Below are positions 9,625-18,266 of a stretch of 64,000 nt of DNA, one piece after another; the stretch's first letter is position 1, and each line of letters starts with the position of its first letter. Origin of the DNA: PALSA-1440 sp050011195 (GTDB lineage Bacteria > Verrucomicrobiota > Verrucomicrobiia > Limisphaerales > UBA8199). The notes under the pieces were generated by a model. The model made no database searches, had not been told where the DNA came from, and worked only from the letters and a program-made list of their open reading frames with translations. The translations under genes were made by a program, and so were the position numbers. The stretch covers positions 5,863 to 69,862 of the forward strand of contig JBEKJO010000011.1 in the NCBI GenBank assembly GCA_050011195.1, written 5' to 3'.

Positions 9625-10920
9625 GTGACCGAAATCCGACATTTGAAATCCCGATTCGTGAAGTGCCATGGACGCCGCACCCCGGCGGTCGCAGGGGGGG
9701 TGTGCTTGTTGCTGGGTCTCGTGACGGCAGCGCAGGGACAGGAGGCGGTTCGGATGTCAATGGCCAGCGCAGCGGCAGCGGAAGCGCAGCGCCAGGCAGC
9801 TTCGACTATCGGTTATTACAATCTGAAACTGGGCCCGACCGCCTGGAATTTCAGCGCAGGTCTGGGACTGGAATACAACGACAACGTCAATTACACGCAG
9901 AATCATCCTGAAGGGGACTTTATCTTTCTTCCGCAGATCAACACGCGGCTGCTCTGGCCCGTTTCGGACCAGAACAGCATCAATCTTGCGCTGGGCGTCG
10001 GCTATTCGGCGTACGTTCAGCACTCCGAGCTAAGCCGGTATTTCATCACACCGGATTCCGGGTTGTCGTTCGATTTGTACGTCGGCGATTTCTGGATCAA
10101 TCTGCACGACCGGGTCTCCATAACGGAGAACAGCTACCAGGATCCGACTGTTGCGGGAACGGGAAACTACTCCCAGTTGCAGAACACTTTGGGCCAGGCC
10201 ACCGTCTGGGACTTGAACAAGATCATCCTGCGCCTGGGCTACGACCATGTGAACTATGTCGTGTTAGCCGGCAATCAAGGGCGGCCGGATGGGCAGTCCG
10301 AAGTTTTTTCCTCCTCCGCCGGCTATACTCTCAAGCCCGGCACGTTGTTGGGCGTCGAGCTGGGCGGGTCGCTTATCAATTACACAACGACCACCACGAA
10401 CACGCTTTATAGCAATGCCGACCAATGGAATGTGGGCGGCTTTTACGACACGCCGGTGAGCGAATATATCCATTTCGTCGGACACGCCGGTTATACTGTG
10501 TACTCCCCTCAATCGAGCGGGGCGATGACCACCAGCAGCGAGTTGAGGGGGTTTTATGCGCAACTCGCCCTCACGCACCGGGTCAACCAATATGTGGATT
10601 ACTCGCTGAGCGCCGGCCGGTCCATCAGTGTTGCGCTCTTTGGGGGCACGATTGACTTATATTCTGTGAACTGGCAGGCCAACTGGAGGGTGTTGCACGA
10701 AATCAGTCTGGCCACGGCATTCGTTTACAACCACGGTTCGCAGGTGATCTCCGGCGGCGAGACGTTTGACCAGTATGGCCCGCAGATAACGCTCGGGCGG
10801 GCCCTGACGGCCAAACTCTCCAGCAGTTTGGCCTACCAGCTTTACTGGCGCGACTCGAATTTGCCGGGCCGGAATTACACGGTCAATATGGTGACCTTGA
10901 GTCTTAACTACAGGTTTTAG
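9625..10920 (+). CDS. Outer-membrane beta-barrel protein of the exopolysaccharide locus
   Basis: A 431-residue product with a GTG start and a signal peptide (hydrophobic core GGVCLLLGLVTAA, cleavage near AQGQ). The rest alternates polar and hydrophobic residues with many aromatic girdle residues (for example NFSAGLGLEYNDNVNY, WRVLHEISLATAFVY) and ends in YRF, the terminal aromatic signature recognised by the BAM machinery. This is a porin-like barrel without close assignment. It precedes wza- and wzc-like genes in the same direction, as outer-membrane barrel genes do in other exopolysaccharide clusters, so a role in polymer secretion is inferred rather than shown. Confidence 0.75.
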   Translation: MTEIRHLKSRFVKCHGRRTPAVAGGVCLLLGLVTAAQGQEAVRMSMASAAAAEAQRQAASTIGYYNLKLGPTAWNFSAGLGLEYNDNVNYTQNHPEGDFIFLPQINTRLLWPVSDQNSINLALGVGYSAYVQHSELSRYFITPDSGLSFDLYVGDFWINLHDRVSITENSYQDPTVAGTGNYSQLQNTLGQATVWDLNKIILRLGYDHVNYVVLAGNQGRPDGQSEVFSSSAGYTLKPGTLLGVELGGSLINYTTTTTNTLYSNADQWNVGGFYDTPVSEYIHFVGHAGYTVYSPQSSGAMTTSSELRGFYAQLALTHRVNQYVDYSLSAGRSISVALFGGTIDLYSVNWQANWRVLHEISLATAFVYNHGSQVISGGETFDQYGPQITLGRALTAKLSSSLAYQLYWRDSNLPGRNYTVNMVTLSLNYRF

Positions 10921-11037
10921 ACCCCTGTCCCGTGGCCACGGGCGGCGATTTCAGGGCGTTCCAGCCCCCTCGGGCTTCCGCCCAATGCCGGCAGCAAAGT
11001 ATTCTGAAAGAATGCTGGCATTTATTCTGCTATTTGA

Positions 11038-11043
11038 TATAAG
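11038..11043 (+). promoter_or_regulatory. Possible -10 element before the wza-like gene
   Basis: TATAAG at 11038-11043 with a poor -35 (CTGGCA at 11015-11020, 17-nt spacer). A short inverted repeat ATTCT-gaa-AGAAT lies just upstream (about 11001-11013). Weak support. Confidence 0.3.
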
Positions 11044-11072
11044 GACCACATACTGAGAAATTGAAGAAAGAC

Positions 11073-11873
11073 ATGAGGAAAGCATGTTCCGTCATTCTGG
11101 CGTTGGCGGGTTTAGCCGCGCTGGCCCAGACGCCGCCCGCCGGCAAGGTGCCCAAAGAGCACGGCCCGGTGTTTATTGATTTTGGAGCGCTGGCCCAGCC
11201 GGCCCCGGCCAGCGACGCCGCGCCGGCCGCCATCACCGCGGCCACCAATGCCGCGCCGGCAACGCCGGCCACCAATGCCGCGCCAGCAACGCCGGCCACC
11301 AATGCCGCGCCGGCAACGCTGGCCAGCCTGGGGGGATATGTGCCCGACGATAAATACAAGCTCCGGGTAGGCGATAAGATCAGCCTCCAGATACTGGAGG
11401 ACCGGGATGCGCCCAGAAGCCTGGTGGTGGCGGATTCCGGCGAGTTGGACGTGCCTTATGTTGGCCGGGTGTCGGCAGCAGACAAGACGTGCAAACAACT
11501 CGCGGAGGAATTGAAGACGCAACTGGAAAAAGAATACTATTTTCAAGCCACGGTCGTTATCGCCCTGGACCTGGCGAACAAGTTGCTGGGCCGGATTTAT
11601 GTTTGGGGCCAAGTGCGCAATCAGGGGCCGATCGATATTGACGTCAATGAAAACCTGACCGCCGGCAAGGCCATTTTGCGCGCTGGCGGCTTTGCCGATT
11701 TTGCGAACAAGAAAAGGGTGAAAGTGGTCCGCGGCAACGCCGTGGAGAGCGGGGCCAAACAGACCTTTGAGCTGAACATGGTCGAGATTCTGGAGAAGGG
11801 AAAGCCCGAGAAAGACGTGATTCTGCGGCCGGATGATTTCATTATCGTCCCTTCCCGGCTGATTAGTTTTTGA
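11073..11873 (+). CDS. Wza-like polysaccharide biosynthesis/export protein
   Basis: About 266 residues. A signal peptide (residues 1-18, LALAGLAALAQ) is followed by an Ala/Pro/Thr-rich linker holding three 9-residue repeats (ATNAAPATP). Next comes the Poly_export domain beginning YKLRVGDKISLQILEDRD and a beta-grasp SLBB-like part (GRIYVWGQVRNQGPIDID). The C-terminus ends in IIVPSRLISF. Family members form the outer-membrane export channel for extracellular polysaccharide. There is no lipobox Cys, unlike E. coli Wza. The ATG at 11073 is preferred to an in-frame TTG at 11061. The stop lies next to the wzc-like gene, so the two are an operon. Confidence 0.88.
   Translation: MRKACSVILALAGLAALAQTPPAGKVPKEHGPVFIDFGALAQPAPASDAAPAAITAATNAAPATPATNAAPATPATNAAPATLASLGGYVPDDKYKLRVGDKISLQILEDRDAPRSLVVADSGELDVPYVGRVSAADKTCKQLAEELKTQLEKEYYFQATVVIALDLANKLLGRIYVWGQVRNQGPIDIDVNENLTAGKAILRAGGFADFANKKRVKVVRGNAVESGAKQTFELNMVEILEKGKPEKDVILRPDDFIIVPSRLISF
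11241..11321 (+). repeat. 27-bp tandem repeat, three copies, in the wza-like gene
   Basis: Units at 11241-11267, 11268-11294 and 11295-11321 differ at only two positions and encode ATNAAPATP. They form a flexible linker between signal peptide and export domain and are prone to copy-number change. Confidence 0.9.
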
Positions 11874-11890
11874 ACCCAATTCTGCCACGC

Positions 11891-14095
11891 ATGAACGACC
11901 AAGCTGTTTCTCCCAGGCATGACCAGTCCACCTCGAGGGCGCATTTTCATGCGCGAGTGAGCCGCTACAAAAACCTGTTGCGGGAGAAATGGTGGGTGTT
12001 GGTTCTGGGCGCAGCGGTCGGATCGGCTGTTGCAGGCGTACTCGTCTGGTACGCGCCGCCATCCTTCGTCTCGGTCGGACGGATGATTGTGAGCATCAAG
12101 CTGGCCATCCCGGAAGGGTCGGTCTATACGGAGGAGCTGAGCAATTTTCTGGGAACGCAAGTGGCGCTGATGCAAAGCATGGTGGTCATCAACCGGGCGC
12201 ATGGCCGGGTGACGGCGCAGAAGCCAGAGGTGGGGATGCATCCCGTGAAGCTGAAGGTTTCCATCTTGCCCAAAACCACGATCTTCGTGCTGCAGGCCAC
12301 CGGGCGCGACCCGGATTACACGCAGGCCTTCCTGCAAGCCTGCATGGAGGAGTATATCGCCCTGAAAAGAGAAATGCGGCTGCAAACGTCCGACACGACG
12401 GTAGCCGGCCTGACCGAAGAGGTCATGCGGCTGGAGAAGAACCTGCGCAAGGCCGAGGAGGATCTGGCTGAATTCCAGAGCACAAACAGCGTGGTGTTTT
12501 TCCGGGAGGAAGTCTTCTTCGCTGGCAACTACCTGGACGCGTTGAACCAGCGCCTGGCCGCGCAGAAGTCCGAGTATGAGCTGTTGCAGATGCTGACGCT
12601 GGATCAGAGCCTCGCTCGCCAGCGGGAGACCGGCGGAGCGTTGCCCGTGGCGAATGCGCTGCCGCTGGACCAAGGCAAATCTCACCAGCAGGAAGGCAAC
12701 GGAACGTCACCCCTGGCGGCTGACTCGACCGCCCAGTCCGCCGCGGCCGGCGGCGACCGAACGGACACCGATTACTTCAAGGCGCAACAGGAGTTGCTCT
12801 TGCTGAAGGCCGAACTGCAGGAGCAGGGCCGGTACCTGAAACCCAAGCACCCGAAGTTGATCTCGATGAAGGAAGAGGTCGCCCGGCGGGAGGAGTTGCT
12901 GAAGATTTATCGCAACCAGGGCGAGGAGCAGTTGCAGAGCCGGAAGGGGATGCTGGCCTTGGAGATTCAAATTCTTGAGAAAGAAGTGAAGGAATGGACT
13001 GCGAGCACCCTGGCCATCCAGGAAAAAGCGGAGGAATACCAAAGGCTCAAGGCGAATTCGGAGAGAATCCAGGCGCTCTACGACCGGTTGCTCGGCACGA
13101 TGCAAACGCTGGATGTCAATAAGGAAATCAGCCCCGAAAGCGTCACGGTCATGGAAAAGGCGTCCCCGGGGTATCCCGACCTGCCCGACCTGTCGGAAAG
13201 AGTGGCGATCGGCAGTCTGGTGGGCTTGGCGCTGGGCGTTGCGCTGCTGCTCTTGCTCGACCGGCTGGATGATCGGATAAATTCCTTCACCGAACTGCAG
13301 GACCTGTTTGATGAAGACGTCGTCGGCCAGATTCCCAGGGAGAGATCCGTCAGGTCAACGAAGCAGACGGGCTTGATCGAGCCTGATGATGCGCGTCATA
13401 CCTTCGTGGAAGCGTACCGGAACCTTCGGTCCTCCTTGCTGTATATGGCAGAAACGGGTGAGCGGCCGAAAACCATCCTCGTGACCAGTTCGCTGCCGAA
13501 TGACGGCAAGTCTCTTACCGCCGCCAATCTGGCCATTGCGATGGCCGGCGGCGGCTCCCGCGTGTTGCTGGTTGATGCCGACTTGCGCAAGGGGGCCCAG
13601 GCCCGTCCGTTCGGCGTTCCGGCTCAGCCGGGGCTATCGGAAGTGCTTTCCGCGGGAGCACCTTGGGAACCGGCAGTTCATGCTACCAAATTCAGCAATC
13701 TGTTTCTGCTCCCCGCCGGCGCCGTCACGACCCAATCCAGCGAATTGTTTCTCCGCGAGGTAACGAAAAAATTCCTGCAGGATGCCGCCAGCAAGTACGA
13801 TTACGTGATATTGGACACCGTCCCGGTGATGGCGGCCGATGATGTGACGAGCCTTGCGCCGCAGGTGGACGGCGTGCTCTTTGTCGTCCGCGCTGTGTTT
13901 ACCTCCGCTCGCGTGGCCCGCGCGGCTCTGGAATCGCTGTATCAACGCCGGGTCCGCGTGCTCGGCCTGGTGTTCAACGCGGTCCGTCCAAGCTCCGTCG
14001 ATTACTACTATTACTACAGGTACAAAGATTACTATAAGGGCTATGCCGCCGCAGGTGCCGGGCCGAAGCAACCGGAGCGGACGGGCAAGGCCTGA
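11891..14095 (+). CDS. Wzc-like polysaccharide co-polymerase with tyrosine autokinase domain
   Basis: About 734 residues. The N-terminus has a Wzz domain with a first membrane helix (WWVLVLGAAVGSAVAGVLVWY) and a long coiled-coil periplasmic region. A second helix (GSLVGLALGVALLLLLDRLDD) is followed by a BY-kinase domain: Walker A SSLPNDGKSLTAANLA near residue 538, Walker A' VLLVDADLRKG near 560, Walker B YVILDTVPVM near 640. The end carries a tyrosine cluster (VDYYYYYRYKDYYKGY), the autophosphorylation tail that regulates polymer length. The ATG at 11891 is chosen; a TTG at 11870 would overlap the wza-like stop by 4 nt. It works with the Wza-like channel to span the envelope. Confidence 0.92.
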   Translation: MNDQAVSPRHDQSTSRAHFHARVSRYKNLLREKWWVLVLGAAVGSAVAGVLVWYAPPSFVSVGRMIVSIKLAIPEGSVYTEELSNFLGTQVALMQSMVVINRAHGRVTAQKPEVGMHPVKLKVSILPKTTIFVLQATGRDPDYTQAFLQACMEEYIALKREMRLQTSDTTVAGLTEEVMRLEKNLRKAEEDLAEFQSTNSVVFFREEVFFAGNYLDALNQRLAAQKSEYELLQMLTLDQSLARQRETGGALPVANALPLDQGKSHQQEGNGTSPLAADSTAQSAAAGGDRTDTDYFKAQQELLLLKAELQEQGRYLKPKHPKLISMKEEVARREELLKIYRNQGEEQLQSRKGMLALEIQILEKEVKEWTASTLAIQEKAEEYQRLKANSERIQALYDRLLGTMQTLDVNKEISPESVTVMEKASPGYPDLPDLSERVAIGSLVGLALGVALLLLLDRLDDRINSFTELQDLFDEDVVGQIPRERSVRSTKQTGLIEPDDARHTFVEAYRNLRSSLLYMAETGERPKTILVTSSLPNDGKSLTAANLAIAMAGGGSRVLLVDADLRKGAQARPFGVPAQPGLSEVLSAGAPWEPAVHATKFSNLFLLPAGAVTTQSSELFLREVTKKFLQDAASKYDYVILDTVPVMAADDVTSLAPQVDGVLFVVRAVFTSARVARAALESLYQRRVRVLGLVFNAVRPSSVDYYYYYRYKDYYKGYAAAGAGPKQPERTGKA

Positions 14096-14413
14096 GTGCG
14101 ATAGATACCGCGGGCCATGGGCCAAAGTAGATGTCCGAACATACGCCAGCGTGGTTTTGAGTTCGCTCGCAACCCAAGCATGAGCACCTTGCGGCGGCGC
14201 ACCTTGAGAGGGACTTGGACCTCGAGGTTTGTTTGCTGCGTATTCCGTTCAAACGCGCCACTCTGCGTGGCGCCGGTGTGGTGTACGGAGCCCCCGTACC
14301 CCAATGACCTGTTCGCGCGGTTTGACTTGGCGGCCTGCCTCCGCCGAGTTTGCCACGCCCGGGGCGTTCGTGGCGTGGTTCGTCAAGAGAATGAAACCGG
14401 CAGGAGAAGTGAA
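14096..14413. other. Intergenic stretch between wzc-like and DUF1254 genes
   Basis: The 318 bp contain no convincing gene. The DUF1254 frame stays open upstream, but the codons before 14414 do not look like protein. No clear terminator or promoter was recognised. Confidence 0.5.
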
Positions 14414-15877
14414 ATGAGAATGAGTATGAGACTCGCTGGACGCGTCCTTCTTAACGGGTCGGTGGCCGCTGCGGTTGCCCTTCTCCTGTTTGTCGGCTGT
14501 AAGACCGGGACGGGGTCTAGGTCGGCCGGCGGCAGACGGGCGTTGACTTCGCGAGAAGCCTTCGACATCGCCACCGAAGCCTACATCTTCGGCTACCCCC
14601 TCGTTATGATGGACATGACGCGGCGAGTGATGACCAATGTGCGCGAGCCGGAAGGGATGCGTGCTCCGCTGGGCCAGTTCGCGCGGACCCGGACCTATCC
14701 GCTCGCCTCGAACCACGATGTCACCATTCCCAATGCCGACACGCTCTACACCACCGTTTGGCTGGATGTCTCCCGGGAGCCTTGGGTCCTGAGCCTCCCG
14801 GACGCGAAGGGCCGCTACGCCCTGTTCCCCATACTGGACGGCTGGACCACGGTGTTCGGCGCGCCCGGCAAACGCACAACCGGCACCGGCCCGCAGAAAT
14901 ATGCCATTACCGGCCCCGGCTGGAAGGGCAAACTGCCAGCCGATTTGAAGGAATACAAGGCGCCCACCAGCATCGTGTGGGTGCTCGGCCGAATTTACTG
15001 CACGGGCACGCCGGAAGATTACGCAGCCGTGCATGCAATGCAGGACCAGTGCTCGGCGGTGCCGCTCAGCTCATACGGGAAGCCCTGCACGCCGCCGCCG
15101 GGACAGATTGATCCGGGCATAGACATGAGGAGAACGGTGCGCGAGCAGGTCAGCAGCCTGGGTATGGCCGATTACCTCAACCGGCTCGCCATCTTGATGA
15201 AGGACAATCCACCCGCCCACGCCGACGCGCGGATGGTTAAGAAGATGGCGCGGCTGGGCATTGTGCCGGGGCAATCTTTCGACATAAACCGGCTCGACCC
15301 CGCCGTGATTCAGGTCCTCGAAACCGTCCCCAGGACCGCCTTTGGCAAAATCATGGCCTGGTTCACGGAAGGAGCCAAGGCCGGCGACTGGACTTCCCAG
15401 AACGGCTGGAGGTGGACCCTGAAGACCGGCGCCTACGATGCCGACTACACACAACGGGCCTTGGTTGCAGCGATTGCCCTGGGCGCCAACCGCCCGCAGG
15501 ACACCGTCTATGCGATCTCGACGGTGGACGGAACCGGGCAGCCCTACACCGGCAACAGCAGCTACGTGATGCACTTTGCGCCAGGGCAGGCTCCCAGCGC
15601 CAACGGGTTCTGGTCGCTGACGATGTACGACGGTGATTACTTCTTCGTGGATAACCCGCTCGGCCGCTACACACTCAGCGCGCGAGACCAATTGAAGTTC
15701 AATCTCGACGGTTCGCTGGACCTCTGCATCCAGAAGTACCCCCCGAGCGTGGACAAGGAATCCAACTGGCTCCCGGCGCCGGAAGGGAAATTCATCCTCA
15801 TGCTGCGGTTCTACTGGCCGAAGGAATCCGTGATCAGCGGCTCCTGGCAGATTCCTCCCGTGAAGCGGGCGGATTAA
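14414..15877 (+). CDS. DUF1254/DUF1214 lipoprotein
   Basis: About 487 residues. The lipoprotein signal ends LLLFVGC, so it is probably lipid-anchored. The N-terminal domain (EAYIFGYPLVMMD, NADTLYTTVWLD) is DUF1254 and the C-terminal domain (GFWSLTMYDGDYFFVDNPLGRY, LMLRFYWP) is DUF1214; the two are normally found together. The family is widespread and enzymatically uncharacterised. The ATG at 14414 has AGGAG at 14402-14406 with ideal spacing, which decides the start. It is preceded by 318 bp of apparently empty DNA and converges on the WYL regulator. Confidence 0.85.
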   Translation: MRMSMRLAGRVLLNGSVAAAVALLLFVGCKTGTGSRSAGGRRALTSREAFDIATEAYIFGYPLVMMDMTRRVMTNVREPEGMRAPLGQFARTRTYPLASNHDVTIPNADTLYTTVWLDVSREPWVLSLPDAKGRYALFPILDGWTTVFGAPGKRTTGTGPQKYAITGPGWKGKLPADLKEYKAPTSIVWVLGRIYCTGTPEDYAAVHAMQDQCSAVPLSSYGKPCTPPPGQIDPGIDMRRTVREQVSSLGMADYLNRLAILMKDNPPAHADARMVKKMARLGIVPGQSFDINRLDPAVIQVLETVPRTAFGKIMAWFTEGAKAGDWTSQNGWRWTLKTGAYDADYTQRALVAAIALGANRPQDTVYAISTVDGTGQPYTGNSSYVMHFAPGQAPSANGFWSLTMYDGDYFFVDNPLGRYTLSARDQLKFNLDGSLDLCIQKYPPSVDKESNWLPAPEGKFILMLRFYWPKESVISGSWQIPPVKRAD

Positions 15878-15887
15878 CGCCAATCGT

Positions 15888-16898
15888 TCACCTGGACAAG
15901 CCCGGACGAAGGACCTTTCGGGCAGCTTGCCTGACCCACTGAGCCAACGCGGCGGGACGGATGACGACGGCTTCGCCTCCCCAACTGAGCACCCACCGCC
16001 CCACTTCCGAAAGGCTGGTCAGTCTCAGGCGCAGTTCGACCCCGCCCTGCTTGAGCTCACGCAGTTGCTGCGAATCGTGCCACTTCTTTTCGCGGATGTA
16101 CTCGGCGACAGCCTGGTTGAAGCGGATGACCACGTCGAATTCACCATGACCGGACTGGACGCCGAAACTGCCGCGCAGACGCTTGTCCAGCGAAAACGTT
16201 CGCCGGCGCTCGAAGGTTTTGCCGGTGGGGCGGAGGGCTTTGATGCGCGCGGGGACGAACGTGCGGAGGTCTTGGCGGCGGTGATCGAAAGCGAAAAGGA
16301 ACCACTCGCCGTTGATGTTGGCCAGGTGATACGGATCGACAACGCGTTGCTCGGGTTCCGGCTGGCCGGGTTTGCGATAGGTCAGCTCGAGCTGCCGGCG
16401 CCCCGCCGTCGCCTTGGCGAGTGCATCAAAGATCTCCAGGTCCAGAATCGGCACGGCGCGCGTGCGGAAGGAGATCGTCTGCGCCACGTCGCTAAGGCTG
16501 AGCGAAATGGTTTCGGGGAGGGACCGCTCCATTTTCTTGAGGGCGCTGAGCAGCGGCTGTTCGAAGCTGGTGCCGCGATATTGCTGGAGCGCCCTCTCGG
16601 CCACGACGAGCGCGAAGATTTCGCCTTCCGTGATCTGAAGCGTGGGAAAGGCCTTGACGTGCTCCGTGTAGAAATATCCGAACCGCCTGCCGTCGTACTC
16701 GAGCGGCAGCCCCAGCCGCTCGCGCATGAACTCCAGGTCGCGGTGAATGGACTTGGTGCTGACTTCCAACTGGCGAGCGAGCGTGGTGGCGTTCGGATAA
16801 CTCCCCGCCTGCAGGGCCTGATGAATGCGCAGCATCCGCTCGAGCGGCGGGCGGGAGTGTGGCTGCTCGCTTCCAGGCCTGGCGTCTAACGACCTCAA
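15888..16898 (-). CDS. WYL-domain transcriptional regulator with N-terminal winged HTH
   Basis: A 336-residue, YafY-like protein. Residues about 19-70 form a DeoR-type helix-turn-helix (LRIHQALQAGSYPNATTLAR, STKSIHRDLEFMRERLGLPL). The middle holds a WYL domain (RVVDPYHLANINGEWFLFAFD, RTFVPARIKALRPT), and a WCX-type C-terminal extension follows. WYL regulators sense nucleic-acid-related ligands or other small molecules. The start codon appears to be TTG at 16898; there is no ATG before the helix-turn-helix. It lies 37 bp downstream of rho on the same strand and could be cotranscribed with it. Confidence 0.85.
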   Translation of the reverse strand: MRSLDARPGSEQPHSRPPLERMLRIHQALQAGSYPNATTLARQLEVSTKSIHRDLEFMRERLGLPLEYDGRRFGYFYTEHVKAFPTLQITEGEIFALVVAERALQQYRGTSFEQPLLSALKKMERSLPETISLSLSDVAQTISFRTRAVPILDLEIFDALAKATAGRRQLELTYRKPGQPEPEQRVVDPYHLANINGEWFLFAFDHRRQDLRTFVPARIKALRPTGKTFERRRTFSLDKRLRGSFGVQSGHGEFDVVIRFNQAVAEYIREKKWHDSQQLRELKQGGVELRLRLTSLSEVGRWVLSWGGEAVVIRPAALAQWVRQAARKVLRPGLSR

Positions 16899-16935
16899 TG
16901 CTTCAACGTATTAGCGTTTTTGACCTTCCACCGCC

Positions 16936-18078
16936 TCACAGAAGCTTGGCCAGCAGTTCATCGTTCGTCTTGTGCTTCCTGAGCGCGGCGATGAGGGTTT
17001 CCATCGCTTCAACCGGGTTCAAATCTACCATCGTGCGGCGGAGCTTGCGCACGGCCTCAATCTGGTTTTTGGGAAAGAGTTTCTCCTCCTTGCGCGTCCC
17101 GCTCTTGGGGATGTCGATAGACGGGAATAGGCGTCGGTCCGAAAGCTTGCGGTCGAGAATCAACTCCATGTTGCCGGTGCCTTTGAACTCCTGGAAGATC
17201 AGCTCGTCCATGCGCGAGCCGGTGTCCACCAGCGCGGTAGCCAGGATGGTCATTGACCCGCCTTCTTCGATCTTGCGGGCCGAGGCGAACATCTTGCGCG
17301 GGATTTCCAGGGCGCGCGCATCCACGCCGCCCGTCATCGTGCGGCCGCTGCCGCCGTGGACGCTGTTGTAGGCGCGCGCCACGCGGGTAATGGAGTCGAG
17401 CAGCACAAACACGTCCTTGCCCGCTTCCACCATGCGCCGGCAGCGCTCGATCATAAAGCGCGAGAGGCGCACGTGCGTCTCCAAATCCTGGTCGTTGGAC
17501 GACGCCACCACTTCGGCCTTCACCGAGCGCTGGAAATCGGTGACTTCCTCCGGGCGCTCGTCGATGAGCAGGACCAGCACATGCACTTCCGGATGGTTGG
17601 CGGTGATGGCATTGGCAATCTGCTTGAGAATGGTGGTCTTGCCGGTGCGCGGCGGAGCCACGATCAGACCGCGCGTGCCTTTGCCCAGCGGCGTCACCAT
17701 GTCGATGACCCGCGTCTCGATGAGGTCGGGGCTGGTCTCGAGCTTGAACTTCTCGATCGGGTCGATGGTGGTCAGGTTCTCGAACCGCACGACCTTGGTA
17801 TAGTCCTCGAAGGCTATGTCGTTGACTTTATCCACTGACTTAAGTTGCGGGCTGTTGCCGCGGTGCGGGGGTTGCGTGGGGCCCGCCACCTGGCTGCCTT
17901 CACGGAGGAAATTCCGCTTGATCGTGTCCGGTGTGACGAAGATGTCCGCCGGCTTGGGATGGAAATGGTTCTCGGCTGTCCGGAGGAAGCCGAAGCCCTT
18001 TTCGGAGATTTCCAAATAACCGGAACCGTAATCGGCGGTTGCAGTGTTCTTGCTGTCGCTGTTGGTTGCTGTGCTCAT
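16936..18078 (-). CDS. rho: Transcription termination factor Rho
   Basis: About 380 residues. The cold-shock-like RNA-binding domain (GSGYLEISEKGFGFLRTAEN) comes first, then the hexameric ATPase with Walker A APPRTGKTTILKQIANAI, Walker B VLVLLIDERPEEVTDF, the Q-loop/R-loop region (LLDSITRVARAYN, SGRTMTGGVDA) and the C-terminal ELILDRKLSDRRLFPSIDI. The protein is short at the N-terminus compared with E. coli Rho, lacking most of the helical N-terminal HTH; the basic insert found in actinobacteria is absent. The ATG at 18078 is favoured; the frame extends to 18129. Confidence 0.95.
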   Translation of the reverse strand: MSTATNSDSKNTATADYGSGYLEISEKGFGFLRTAENHFHPKPADIFVTPDTIKRNFLREGSQVAGPTQPPHRGNSPQLKSVDKVNDIAFEDYTKVVRFENLTTIDPIEKFKLETSPDLIETRVIDMVTPLGKGTRGLIVAPPRTGKTTILKQIANAITANHPEVHVLVLLIDERPEEVTDFQRSVKAEVVASSNDQDLETHVRLSRFMIERCRRMVEAGKDVFVLLDSITRVARAYNSVHGGSGRTMTGGVDARALEIPRKMFASARKIEEGGSMTILATALVDTGSRMDELIFQEFKGTGNMELILDRKLSDRRLFPSIDIPKSGTRKEEKLFPKNQIEAVRKLRRTMVDLNPVEAMETLIAALRKHKTNDELLAKLL

Positions 18079-18218
18079 ACTACTCTGTGTGTTATCGAAG
18101 GTTTTCCAAATTGAATCCCCGAAAACCACTTATGAACTTTGAATTCTTGGGAAGCTACTGCGGCGGCTTGCCATCAACTCGCCCGCCATCCGCAGTTAAC
18201 AGACCTTCGATATCGCTA

Positions 18219-18247
18219 TAATTACCGGTAATTCCCGGGCCGTGCAA
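18219..18247 (-). promoter_or_regulatory. Candidate rho promoter overlapping a 14-bp palindrome
   Basis: Reading the minus strand: TTGCAC (18247-18242), 17-nt spacer, TAATTA (18224-18219). The perfect palindrome AATTACCGGTAATT at 18220-18233 overlaps the -10 and could be an operator. This would leave a rho leader of about 130 nt, in keeping with the autogenous control of rho in other bacteria. Confidence 0.35.
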
Positions 18248-18266
18248 CAAGTTTTTTCAACAAATA

